This document shows, piece after piece, positions 1 through 7,034 of a stretch of 23,449 nt of DNA. The stretch is taken from contig NZ_JAKIUR010000042.1 in the NCBI RefSeq assembly GCF_021647475.1, positions 1 to 23,449 of the forward strand, given 5' to 3'. Positions within the stretch are counted from its first letter, which is position 1, and every line of letters begins with the position of its first letter. Source of the DNA: Lutibacter sp. (lineage in GTDB: Bacteria; Bacteroidota; Bacteroidia; Flavobacteriales; Flavobacteriaceae). The translations under genes and the position numbers were made by a program. The notes under the pieces are model-generated. The model had not been told where the DNA came from. It worked only from the letters and a program-made list of their open reading frames with translations, and did no database searches.

Positions 1-700
1 TTGCTGCTTGTGCAGGAGTAATTCCTGTTTTGGATGTGTTTATAGCTATCGCCGTGTTTTGTGTAGTTTGCTCTGCTTGTAATGTTGAAATATCTGTTGC
101 ATTGATCGCAATTCCTGAAATATCTTGGTCTCCTGTGTTTGTTCCACTGGTTGCGGCTATAATTGCTGCTTGTGCAGGAGTAATTCCTGACTTAGCTGTA
201 TTTGCAACAACATCGGTATTTGCAGACACTCTAGCTTCTGTATAATATAAATTAGTAGAGCCTTCTGTTAAATTATCTGTTGTAGAAGAAGCTACATGAT
301 TTACATCACTCACTTTAGCGGTGTTCAATGCAATAGCCGTATTTTGTGTAGTTTGCTCTGTTTGTAATGTTGAAATATCTGTTGCATTGATCGCAATTCC
401 TGAAATATCTTGGTCTCCTGTGTTTGTTCCACTTGTTGCGGCTATAATTGCTGCTTGTGCAGGAGTAATTCCTGTTTTGGATGTGTTTATAGCTATCGCC
501 GTGTTTTGTGTAGTTTGCTCTGCTTGTAATGTTGAAATATCTGTTGCATTGATCGCAATTCCTGAAATATCTTGATCACCTGTGTTTGTTCCACTGGTTG
601 CGGCTATGGTTGCGGCTTGTGCAGGTGTAATTTCAGTTTTAGCTGTATTTAAAGCAATGGCTATATTTTGAGTAGTTTGTCCCGCTTGAAATGTTGATAT
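1..700 (-). repeat. 162-bp coding tandem repeats (54 residues per unit)
   Basis: The same block (TTGCTGCTTGTGC or a close variant) begins at 1, 163, 448 and 610. The spacings are 162, 285 and 162 bases; 285 equals one unit plus a 123-base in-frame insert of 41 codons. The unit starting at 1 and the unit starting at 448 are almost identical at nucleotide level for about 125 bases, including silent positions. This points to recent duplication or gene conversion rather than protein-level constraint alone. The array continues past the left edge. Confidence 0.9.
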
Positions 701-1207
701 ATCTGTTGCGTTTAACTGCTCTGCAGCAATTGCTCTAGCCTGTTCAGCAAGTATATCTGTAGCGTTATCATTAATTAATTGAACTGCTGTATCATTTAAT
801 GGTTGTGGCATATATGATAGATTTTGCTCACTTAATGGTGTAAAATTACTTCCGCTTCCTGAAAAATCAATGGCTACTTGTAATTTTTTTATAGTTCCAT
901 CCCATACAATATCAGAAAAGTTATTAGAGCTTGTAACCGTTCCTGCTCCAATAAGCAAATTTATCATGCCATATTTATCCGTACTTGTGGCATGGTATTC
1001 TTGATATTCTTCGTTACTTGAAGCGTCAATTATTGTAAATTGAATTACAACTGAGCTATTTGCTAATATATTTCCCTGTGCATTTTCACCTGGGATTTGT
1101 TGTTCATTTGGATTTAAAATTACCGCTTGGTAACTAATTCCTTTGGTTTGTGAGTATCCTTGAATTAAGGTAAACACAAATATCACTAATGTTAGTATTC
1201 GTTTCAT
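1..1207 (-). CDS. Fibre-like repetitive secreted surface protein, C-terminus beyond window
   Basis: The reading frame is open from an ATG at 1207 to the left window edge (402 codons). The N-terminus is a signal peptide ending near YSQ, followed by a short globular region (about residues 20-150, with a GISYQAVILNP start common in Bacteroidota surface proteins). From about residue 170 it consists of 54-residue repeats built around TPAQAAIIAATSGTNTGDQD, then ISGIAINATDIST and LQAEQTTQNTAIA. One repeat junction contains a 41-residue insert with TDNLTEGSTNLYYTEARVSA. GTNTGDQD and LTEGSTNLYYTEAR blocks are familiar from phage tail fibres and trimeric fibre proteins, so a rod-like, probably trimeric adhesin is a reasonable inference. 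Its function is unknown. It is the last visible gene of an operon, 32 bases after a beta-barrel gene. No phage genes surround it, so I do not call it a prophage fibre. The missing C-terminus could carry a T9SS or peptidase-type fibre domain. Confidence 0.85.
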   Translation of the reverse strand, partial: MKRILTLVIFVFTLIQGYSQTKGISYQAVILNPNEQQIPGENAQGNILANSSVVIQFTIIDASSNEEYQEYHATSTDKYGMINLLIGAGTVTSSNNFSDIVWDGTIKKLQVAIDFSGSGSNFTPLSEQNLSYMPQPLNDTAVQLINDNATDILAEQARAIAAEQLNATDISTFQAGQTTQNIAIALNTAKTEITPAQAATIAATSGTNTGDQDISGIAINATDISTLQAEQTTQNTAIAINTSKTGITPAQAAIIAATSGTNTGDQDISGIAINATDISTLQTEQTTQNTAIALNTAKVSDVNHVASSTTDNLTEGSTNLYYTEARVSANTDVVANTAKSGITPAQAAIIAATSGTNTGDQDISGIAINATDISTLQAEQTTQNTAIAINTSKTGITPAQAA

Positions 1208-1239
1208 ATTTATAAGTATTAGGGATTCAATTATATTAT

Positions 1240-1884
1240 TTAAAATTTATCTGAAATATTAATTAAAAGGCCAAAACTTAAGTTGTGGCTAATAATTTTT
1301 AACTCTTCCAAATCTGCATTATTGACAGTTCCACTTTTAAGAGTTAAACTTTTTCTATACATATATTGTGCGTAAAAAGAAAGATTTTCTGAAATAGGGT
1401 GCGAAAATCCAAGTCCGATTCCTAAATTAAAAACAGTCTTGTTAAAATCCGCTACCTTCTTTAAATTAATGACTTTATTATTAAGGGTTTGATTCCCATT
1501 CACTAAGAATCCAGCTGAAGTTGTTCCTTTTATATAAATAACAGCTTTCTTAATATTGAACATTTCATAATCAAGTCCAGCGTTAAACTCTAAATAGTTT
1601 ACATCCCATTCCATGAAATTTCCTACAACATTATCGCTTCCAATTGCACCATATCCAGCATAGGCAATTCCTAAAGATCCTTTTAACTTTTTTATAAATA
1701 GTTGATCTTTATAACCTAATGCCATAAAACTATGTGTTGTTGATTGTAAATTGTCTAGTGTTTGATCTTGATTATTATGGTAATCAAACGATGATACGGT
1801 TTTCCCGGCTTCAATATAGAGTTGCTGAGCGGTTCCAATGGTTACATACAATAGTAGTACCAATAGCATTGTGAGTTTTTTCAT
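1240..1884 (-). CDS. Outer-membrane beta-barrel protein of unknown function
   Basis: This is a 214-residue protein with a signal peptide (cleavage near TAQ, about residue 19). The remainder alternates polar and hydrophobic residues in short strands separated by turns. Examples are KVADFNKTVFNLGIGLGFSH, NLSFYAQYMYRKSL and ISHNLSFGLLINISDKF. The last residue is an aromatic Phe, the usual end of proteins assembled by the BAM complex. The size fits an 8- to 10-strand barrel. It lies 69 bases after the T9SS-sorted gene and 32 bases before the fibre-like gene, so the three are probably co-transcribed. Inference: it could anchor or help export a partner protein. It is too short for the PorP/SprF family (about 300 residues), which often accompanies gliding adhesins, and I see no specific family signature. 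Confidence 0.8.
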   Translation of the reverse strand: MKKLTMLLVLLLYVTIGTAQQLYIEAGKTVSSFDYHNNQDQTLDNLQSTTHSFMALGYKDQLFIKKLKGSLGIAYAGYGAIGSDNVVGNFMEWDVNYLEFNAGLDYEMFNIKKAVIYIKGTTSAGFLVNGNQTLNNKVINLKKVADFNKTVFNLGIGLGFSHPISENLSFYAQYMYRKSLTLKSGTVNNADLEELKIISHNLSFGLLINISDKF

Positions 1885-1953
1885 TTTACAAATTTTAAGA
1901 ATGGTTAATTATTGATTAAAAAAAGGTTTTTAAATAACCTAAAATGTATTCGG

Positions 1954-2469
1954 TTACTTTTTTATAATTGTTTTTATGAACTGCCTATTATTGGCTTTCA
2001 CCTTTAATATATATTTTGCTACAGACAAATCTTTCAGTGTTATGTTGATGTGTTTATTTGCTTTATAGCTATTAACGAATAGCAAACGACCCAATAAATC
2101 ATAAACTGATACCCTAATATCATCTTTTATTTCTTCAGTAAAAGAAAGGGAAATGTTTTCCACAAAAGGATTAGGATATACTATAACTTTTAAATCTAAC
2201 GGAATGAGCTTATCTATTATTTTTGCCAACACATTTGGTTGGATAAAGCCCTGTCGAAGGGTATACTTATTATTCTCATAAGTACCAATAGCACTAGTTT
2301 GCCCAATACTTTGTTGAATTACGTACTCTTTATTATTTATTAAAATGTTTTCTGAAGAGCCTGCAACGCCTGTGGTTGATCTTACCAAGTGCTCAGAAGA
2401 TGTATTTTGGGAGTTGATTTGTTGAATAATTGTAAAAACAATTAAAAACAGGAGTAGTTGTTTTAGCAT
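1954..2469 (-). CDS. Small secreted protein with T9SS type A C-terminal sorting domain
   Basis: This 171-residue protein has a signal peptide (residues 1-20, ending INSQ) and a short N-terminal part. That part contains the IGQTSAIGTYENNKYTLRQG block often seen ahead of Bacteroidota sorting domains. The C-terminal 75 residues match the type A sorting domain. It starts at VYPNPF (98-102), continues with VSVYDLLGRLLF, and ends YILKVKANNRQFIKTIIKK. Such domains direct cargo through the PorU/PorV T9SS machinery and are removed as the protein is attached to the surface. The mature cargo would be only about 75 residues, so it may be a structural or scaffold piece rather than an enzyme. It is the first gene of the leftward surface operon, with a promoter candidate just upstream. 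Confidence 0.85.
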   Translation of the reverse strand: MLKQLLLFLIVFTIIQQINSQNTSSEHLVRSTTGVAGSSENILINNKEYVIQQSIGQTSAIGTYENNKYTLRQGFIQPNVLAKIIDKLIPLDLKVIVYPNPFVENISLSFTEEIKDDIRVSVYDLLGRLLFVNSYKANKHINITLKDLSVAKYILKVKANNRQFIKTIIKK

Positions 2470-2490
2470 AATTATAGGGTTTTAAAGATG

Positions 2491-2519
2491 TAAATGTACT
2501 TAACTCATTATTCAACAAA
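2491..2519 (-). promoter_or_regulatory. Candidate Bacteroidota-type promoter of the surface operon
   Basis: On the minus strand a TTTG (2519-2516) is followed after 17 bases by TACATTTA (2498-2491). This is one base off the Bacteroidota -7 consensus TAnnTTTG and at an accepted spacing from the -33 TTTG. The start codon follows about 21 bases after the -7 box. Prediction from pattern only. Confidence 0.45.
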
Positions 2520-2530
2520 TGATTTTACAG

Positions 2531-2548
2531 CCCCCGAAAACCCCCCGA
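2531..2548 (-). promoter_or_regulatory. C-rich direct repeat upstream of the surface-operon promoter
   Basis: CCCCCGA occurs at 2531-2537 and again at 2542-2548, an 11-base offset (about one helical turn). It lies 12 bases upstream of the proposed -33 element, and a further CCCCG sits at 2583-2587. In DNA this AT-rich, two consecutive C runs stand out. Position and phasing fit an activator site. The adjacent membrane-bound LuxR-type regulator is a possible but unproven binder. The rest of the 2470-2748 spacer shows nothing else I recognise. Confidence 0.4.
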
Positions 2549-2748
2549 TAATTAAAAAAATAGCTTTTTATTGCGTTTATAGCCCCGTTTATCTAGTTTT
2601 TATTACTTTTTATTTGACTCTATTATAAAGAATATTGTTCAAAAATGTGGGAAATTGTAGTGAATTTAAATTTCAATAAATAGTTGATATAGAAATACTT
2701 GTTTATTATAAATAAACCATTTTAAAATATTCCATAAAAAGAATGAAA

Positions 2749-3894
2749 TTACTTGAGAGAGTACAAAAACATCGTAAGATTTTCATTTTTATGTAGGTTC
2801 ATTTTCTTTCTTAATATTCCTCTAATATTTTCTATCGTTTTAGTACTTCTATGCAAAATTTCTGCCAATTCTTTTGTGTTGTAATTTTGGCTTAATAAAC
2901 ATGCCACTCTAATTTCATTGACTGACAACATTGGATAATCTGTAAGTAGTTTTGTGTAAAAGTAACTGTTAACCTCTTTAAACCGAACATCAAACTCTTC
3001 CCAAATTTTTGATTTATATGGAAAATTATTTAGAGATCTAATAAAATTATGAATATCAGAATTTTTTTTCTCCGAGAGATTATCTAAATTATTTTTTAAT
3101 TCAAATATTATATTTTTATTAACCTCTCTTAAAGACGCAATATTTAATTCCTTTTGAGTAAGCTCCTTTTTCTTAAGGTTTAATTCGAGTTGAATTTTTT
3201 CAGCAGATAATCTTAAAATTTCCTTTTCTTGCCCTACAACATCTCTAATTAATCTTTTAGTATACATCAGCGAAATGCTATACGCAAGCATTATCAATAT
3301 AATTTGATAGGAAAAGATGAATAATGCTTCAGAATTACCTAAATTAAAATAATTTAAATTTTTTTGTTGTAAAAAATTAATTAAAATAATACGACCTACT
3401 TGAATAATAAAAAGAATACAAAAAACAAAACCAACCCCTTCTGTTATTTTTCGCATTTTTAAAGGCACTCTGATTAACATTAACCAAGCTATTTGAAAAC
3501 TTAAAAACAAATAGCTTACAGAAAGAATAAGACTTCTCGCATTTATATCTGGTTTAAAAAAGGTAAAATAGTATTGAGATAATAAAAAAACAATAATCAA
3601 AAGGTAGTTTTGAATTTGTATTCCTTTTTTATTCACAAATTGTTCTAAACCTATCAATAGTATAACCGTGGAAGAAACCACTAAGGTATTTCCAATTACA
3701 CCCCATTCGGTGATACTATTGCGAAAAAATAAAAGTGTATTTCCTGAGGAACTCATTATAAAACTCAGAAATATTAAAAATGATTTTGGAAATCTTTTTT
3801 TTACCTGCAAATATAGTGAGCCTATTAATAACGCACTTATAATGTTAATGATTATATAGCCAAAAAAAGCGGTACGAATGTCAATATGAAACAT
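2749..3894 (-). CDS. Membrane-anchored LuxR-type transcriptional regulator
   Basis: This 381-residue protein has about seven hydrophobic segments in residues 10-215. A charged, coiled-coil-like stretch follows (about 220-280, rich in EKIQLELNLKKKELTQKEL). The C-terminus is a helix-turn-helix of the LuxR/GerE type (about 323-381): LSVNEIRVACLLSQNYNTKE, then IAEILH-like turn residues and STKTIENIRGILRKKM as recognition helix. It has no histidine kinase or receiver domain, so it looks like a one-component membrane sensor that binds DNA from the inner membrane. Related architectures in Bacteroidota often carry tetratricopeptide or beta-propeller sensor parts instead of a multi-pass membrane domain. 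It lies 279 bases upstream of the surface operon on the same strand and is a natural candidate for its regulator. Signal and targets are unknown. Confidence 0.75.
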   Translation of the reverse strand: MFHIDIRTAFFGYIIINIISALLIGSLYLQVKKRFPKSFLIFLSFIMSSSGNTLLFFRNSITEWGVIGNTLVVSSTVILLIGLEQFVNKKGIQIQNYLLIIVFLLSQYYFTFFKPDINARSLILSVSYLFLSFQIAWLMLIRVPLKMRKITEGVGFVFCILFIIQVGRIILINFLQQKNLNYFNLGNSEALFIFSYQIILIMLAYSISLMYTKRLIRDVVGQEKEILRLSAEKIQLELNLKKKELTQKELNIASLREVNKNIIFELKNNLDNLSEKKNSDIHNFIRSLNNFPYKSKIWEEFDVRFKEVNSYFYTKLLTDYPMLSVNEIRVACLLSQNYNTKELAEILHRSTKTIENIRGILRKKMNLHKNENLTMFLYSLK

Positions 3895-3920
3895 ATTAAT
3901 CTGTGTTAATAAAAGTTATT

Positions 3921-3934
3921 TTTAACATGTTAAA
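3921..3934. promoter_or_regulatory. 14-bp perfect palindrome before the membrane regulator gene
   Basis: TTTAACATGTTAAA lies 27-40 bases upstream of the regulator start codon, where a dimeric repressor or autoregulator could sit. Short AT-rich palindromes also arise by chance. I see no clear TAnnTTTG box for this gene. Confidence 0.3.
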
Positions 3935-4060
3935 GGTAAAATATTAGATGAAAAATTTAATTTAAATTATATTGGTTAAATGTAGTAAATAATCATTTAA
4001 AAAAAATTGTAGCTAAAAATTATTTATATTTTAAACTTAAAGAAAAATTGAGGTCAGTAG

Positions 4061-4769
4061 TTATGAATATATAATTTTAGTTTGATAAATTTTATTTGAT
4101 TTGACCATCCTTTCAATCAAATTATTAAAGATATTTATTTTACTTCTAGATATGTTTAAACGATAACAAAACTCATCTAAATACCTGTTTATATTAAAAA
4201 TCACTTACCCAAGAATAGGTTGTCCTAATCCAAGATTTGACTTGATGAATCATTGTGTGTATTTTCCGTTATTACTTTCTATTTGTGTAATGTTATAATC
4301 TTTGAATAAAGGACGATAACCTCTCCATTGGTCTAGTTGTTATCATTGCATTTTCGATGTTACTCCAAAACGAATGCCCATATAACTTGCAGACAAACTT
4401 TTTGTGGTAGTTGACATCTCAAAACAAATAAAAAATACTTTACGTAATCCAAATTTTACCTTATGGAATAAGGTGTTTGCTGATGCCGTTTCTGTATGAC
4501 TACATTTAATGAACTACCTCGACGCAAGCATACGAGGTATCAAATAGGAAATTCCTTTTTTATTTCGACGCAGAGCGTCGGGGAATTAAACCCAAAAAAC
4601 AATTAAAAGTGCGTGCAAAATTCTTACGAATCTGACTCGTTTTATTGCCACATTTTACGCAGCTAAATCTGTTTTTCCATTTGATATATGTTAAATATAA
4701 TTTGCAATTATCATCCGTTTTGAAGTATTCACTAAACTCTAGAAGGTTTTGACCTTTAAAAATATCCAT
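4061..4769 (-). pseudogene. IS1595-family transposase, multiply disrupted
   Basis: The start (ATG at 4769) encodes the N-terminal zinc-ribbon region with FSEYFKTDDNCKLYLTYIKW and CVKCG, continuing to RTFNC (codon at 4601-4599). The frame then enters an inserted palindromic element. It resumes one frame over at 4504 with CSHTETASANTLFHKVKFG and STTTKSLSASYMGIRFGVTS. A stop follows near 4340. A jump then leads to DQWRGYRPLFKDYNITQIES, MIHQVKSWIRTTYSWVSDF and, after another frameshift near 4207, NRYLDEFCYRLN and NLIERMV. The frame ends at a stop at 4061-4063. From known family layout, the piece between RFGVTSK and DQWRGY, including the first catalytic Asp region, is deleted. It cannot be active. 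Only the first 69 codons form an intact frame (4560-4769), and that frame ends inside the inserted element. Confidence 0.85.
4505..4590. repeat. Small palindromic (REP/MITE-like) element inserted in the IS1595 remnant
   Basis: Aligning the split transposase with its family pattern (C-x2-C spacing) leaves about 88 extra bases between codons at 4599 and 4504. This insert contains three symmetric units. They are TACCTCG/CGAGGTA (4515-4521, 4533-4539), AGGAA-A-TTCCT (4546-4556), and CGACGC-AGA-GCGTCG (4566-4580). Its ends, TTTAAT and ATTAAA, are also inverted. It has no coding capacity. I believe similar sequence blocks are dispersed in Flavobacteriaceae genomes, but this is from memory and not tested. 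Exact borders are uncertain by a few bases. Confidence 0.65.
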
Positions 4770-4946
4770 AATTCCCTTATTTTATCAGCTACTAATAGAT
4801 GAAACTATCTACTAACCTCAAAAGAAATTTAAGGCAGAACAAAAATAGCTAAAGCTGCTTTTGAAATTTTAACAATTTTATTAACTGATTTTAACAGCTA
4901 AAACCTATTTTTGTATATTCGTGAAATCTCATAAATTTATAATGTC

Positions 4947-5070
4947 CGTCATTCTGAACCTGCCAGCAGCAGGCGGGCTTGTTTCAGAATCTCATGATGA
5001 TTGTAAATCAACATAATAAAGTGATACCCTAAAATAAACTTGCCTGTTGGCAAGCAGGTTTAGGGTGACG
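4947..5070. repeat. MITE-like element of about 124 bp
   Basis: The left end CGTCATTCTGAAC and the right end GTTTAGGGTGACG are imperfect inverted repeats (10 of 13 positions). Inside are a GCCAGCAGCAGGC-type hairpin and a CTTGCCTGTTGGCAAG hairpin. There is no coding capacity. A shorter relative is at 8462-8509. The rest of 4822-5138 shows only AT-rich sequence with an isolated TATTTTTG box (4906-4913). A near-consensus TACTTTTA lies at 5107-5114, a possible promoter for the peroxiredoxin gene. Confidence 0.6.
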
Positions 5071-5138
5071 TGTTAGCCATATGACTAAAAACAGATATAC
5101 ATAATCTACTTTTACAAAATACTACTAAAACTAAAAAA

Positions 5139-5711
5139 ATGAAATATTTTTACGTATTAATTGCTATAATTACCATTAACTTCAACATTTTTTCCCAAGA
5201 AACAAGCCAACCTGAAAAAGGTGATAAAATTGGTGATTTTTCTGCTTTAAATGATAATGGAAAACTTTGGAATTCATCTGAAGTAAATACTCCGTTTTTA
5301 GTGGTTTACTTCTATCCTGCTGCAATGACAAGTGGTTGCACTAAACAAGCTTGTGCTTATAGAGATGATAAATCGAAATTAGAAAAAATGGGAGTAACCA
5401 TCATTGGAATTAGCGGTGATGAAGTTAAAAACTTAAAACATTTTAAAGAATTGTATCATTTAAATTTCACCTTACTTTCAGATGCTAATGGTAAAATTGC
5501 ACATAAATTTGGAGTTCCAACTTCAAAAGGTGGTTCTATAAATAAAGCATTTAATGGAAATAATTTTTTACTAACCAGGGGAATAACCGCTTCTCGCTGG
5601 ACTTTTGTTTTAGACAAAAATAGAAAAATTATTTATAAAAATTCGGAAGTAAATGCTGCTAAAGACAGTAAAAATATTATGGAAATTATTTCAAAAATTC
5701 AGAAAGGTTAA
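5139..5711 (+). CDS. Exported peroxiredoxin of the PrxQ/BCP type
   Basis: This 190-residue thiol peroxidase reduces hydrogen peroxide and organic hydroperoxides using thioredoxin-like donors. The redoxin fold starts at about residue 28 (GDKIGDFSALNDNGK). The catalytic segment YFYPAAMTSGCTKQACAYRD carries the peroxidatic Cys67 and, five residues later, Cys72. That is the CxxxxC arrangement of alpha-type BCP/PrxQ enzymes. Residues 1-19 (ending NIFSQ) form a signal peptide, so the protein acts in the periplasm, unlike cytoplasmic E. coli BCP. The usual family residue before the Cys is Pro (TPGC); here it is Ser (TSGC). It converges with the MFS gene with a four-base overlap of stop codons and has no visible terminator. 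Confidence 0.88.
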   Translation: MKYFYVLIAIITINFNIFSQETSQPEKGDKIGDFSALNDNGKLWNSSEVNTPFLVVYFYPAAMTSGCTKQACAYRDDKSKLEKMGVTIIGISGDEVKNLKHFKELYHLNFTLLSDANGKIAHKFGVPTSKGGSINKAFNGNNFLLTRGITASRWTFVLDKNRKIIYKNSEVNAAKDSKNIMEIISKIQKG

Positions 5712-6928
5712 TTTATTTTAGATTCTTTTTGCAAAGTGTTTTGTAACCAAATCATTAATAAAACAGCTACAATTCCTAAACTTCCCATTACATACCAATT
5801 GGCTTCAAAGCTGAATCGTTCTATTATTTCCATTCCTGTTTTTGCACTAAAAATATGAGCCATTGAAAATGCCATAGTGTACATAGCTAAATATTTTCCT
5901 TCTTTACCAGATGGAGCTCTATTCATAGCAAAATTATTAGTAAACGGAAATGCCAACATTTCACCAAAAGTTATTAATACCATACTAATAATTAAAATTC
6001 CTATCCAATTTGATAAATTCAATGCAAAAAAACTTAATGCAAATAAAACCAAACTCCAAGTAATTATCTTTAATTTATTTAAAGTTGATTTTTCTATTTT
6101 ATGAATTAAAGGCATTTCTAAAATAAAGATTAGCATTCCGTTAATGGACATTAATAATCCTATTTCAACTTCATTTAAACCATGACTTGACTTATAATAT
6201 AACGGCATGGTGGTAAATAATTGTAAAAACACGAATCCCATTAAAAAAATAACTCCCAAAAAAATAAGATATGATTTATCTTTAAAAATAGAAATATCAT
6301 TATTTTCAGGTTCATCTAAATTTCTATTTAAAACTGCTTCTTTCTTCTTCAAAACAATTCGCATCAATAAAATAGCAACAATACAAGTAATGCCATCAAC
6401 CCAAAAAAGTCCCGGATAATAAAGTGTTGCAATAATTAATCCACCTAAAAAAGGTCCAAATGAAAAGCCTAAATTAATTGCCAATCGTATTAAAGTTAAA
6501 GACCGAGTTTGATTTTCTGGTTTACTATATGCTTTTAAAGATACAAATATTGCTGGTCTAAAAGTATCTGCAACAAGCATAGTAAAAAACATAGCTAAGG
6601 AAAAACCATAAAAAGTAGTTACATATTGTAATCCTATAAATAAGAATCCTGTAATTAGTAAACTCCAAAACATAACTGGATAAAAACCTATTTTATCGGT
6701 CAACTTACCTCCTAACCAAGAACCAATTACAGAACCCATTCCAAAAAAAACCATAATAGTTCCAACTTGTGCTAGTGAAAATTTTAAATCTTCAGTTAAA
6801 TACAACGATAAAAAAGGCAAAACCATGGTTCCTGCCCTATTAATAAAGGTTATTAAAGCAAGCCACCAAACTTCTTTTGAAAGTCCTTTAAATGAATTTT
6901 GATAAGATGCTACCGTCTTTTTTATCAT
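5708..6928 (-). CDS. Major facilitator superfamily transporter
   Basis: This 406-residue protein has about 12 hydrophobic segments in two six-helix halves joined by a polar loop near residues 195-215 (KKKEAVLNRNLDEPENNDIS). The motif-A-like sequence GSWLGGKLTDKIGFYPVMFW follows helix 2, and RAGTMVLPFLSLYL is in helix 1. The closest general type is the DHA1 drug:proton antiporter group (MdtH-like), but substrate cannot be read from the sequence. It may export drugs or metabolites with proton exchange. It is transcribed alone, divergent from the DUF1684 lipoprotein gene and convergent with the peroxiredoxin gene. Confidence 0.85.
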   Translation of the reverse strand: MIKKTVASYQNSFKGLSKEVWWLALITFINRAGTMVLPFLSLYLTEDLKFSLAQVGTIMVFFGMGSVIGSWLGGKLTDKIGFYPVMFWSLLITGFLFIGLQYVTTFYGFSLAMFFTMLVADTFRPAIFVSLKAYSKPENQTRSLTLIRLAINLGFSFGPFLGGLIIATLYYPGLFWVDGITCIVAILLMRIVLKKKEAVLNRNLDEPENNDISIFKDKSYLIFLGVIFLMGFVFLQLFTTMPLYYKSSHGLNEVEIGLLMSINGMLIFILEMPLIHKIEKSTLNKLKIITWSLVLFALSFFALNLSNWIGILIISMVLITFGEMLAFPFTNNFAMNRAPSGKEGKYLAMYTMAFSMAHIFSAKTGMEIIERFSFEANWYVMGSLGIVAVLLMIWLQNTLQKESKIN

Positions 6929-7011
6929 TTTGTAAAACTACAATAATCTATAACTATATTTTACGGCTTATTTTTGATTTATTTTATAATTAAATCTAAA
7001 TATAAAATTCT

Positions 7012-7019
7012 TATTTTTG
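7012..7019 (+). promoter_or_regulatory. -7 box candidate (TATTTTTG) for the DUF1684 gene
   Basis: A perfect TAnnTTTG lies 15 bases upstream of the ATG at 7035, and an identical box with the same flank (CTTATTTTTGATT) lies at 6969-6976. An upstream in-frame TTG at 7017 is part of the box itself, which argues that translation starts at ATG 7035. No clear -33 TTG is visible. Confidence 0.35.
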
Positions 7020-7034
7020 ATTAAATTTTTATCC

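Larger units (their letters stand above)
4048..4821 (-). mobile_element. Decayed IS1595-like insertion sequence with terminal inverted repeats
   Basis: Thirteen-base ends TTGAGGTCAGTAG (4048-4060) and CTACTAACCTCAA (4809-4821) are inverted repeats with one mismatch. They bracket remains of an IS1595-family transposase. The flanking octamers AAGAAAAA (4040-4047) and AAGAAATT (4822-4829) match at six of eight positions, which could be a decayed 8-bp target duplication. However, the sequence is low in complexity, so this is weak. The element fills most of the long gene-free stretch 3895-5138. Confidence 0.7.

Noticed and set aside
30..575. Plus-strand open frames over the repeat region
   Set aside because: They are mirror frames of the minus-strand repeat protein; the minus-strand frame is open across the whole 1.2 kb and encodes recognisable modules.
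1..700. Regular repeats that could suggest a CRISPR array
   Set aside because: The units are 162 bases, mostly conserved throughout, and form one open reading frame with a signal peptide. There are no short repeats with unique spacers and no cas genes.
1..1207. Prophage or tailocin interpretation of the fibre-like gene
   Set aside because: It has a Sec signal peptide and membrane/secretion neighbours, and no capsid, tail, lysis or integrase gene is present in the window.
4560..4769. A possible intact 69-residue zinc-ribbon protein
   Set aside because: It is the N-terminal fragment of the IS1595 transposase, and its last 12 residues come from an inserted palindromic element.
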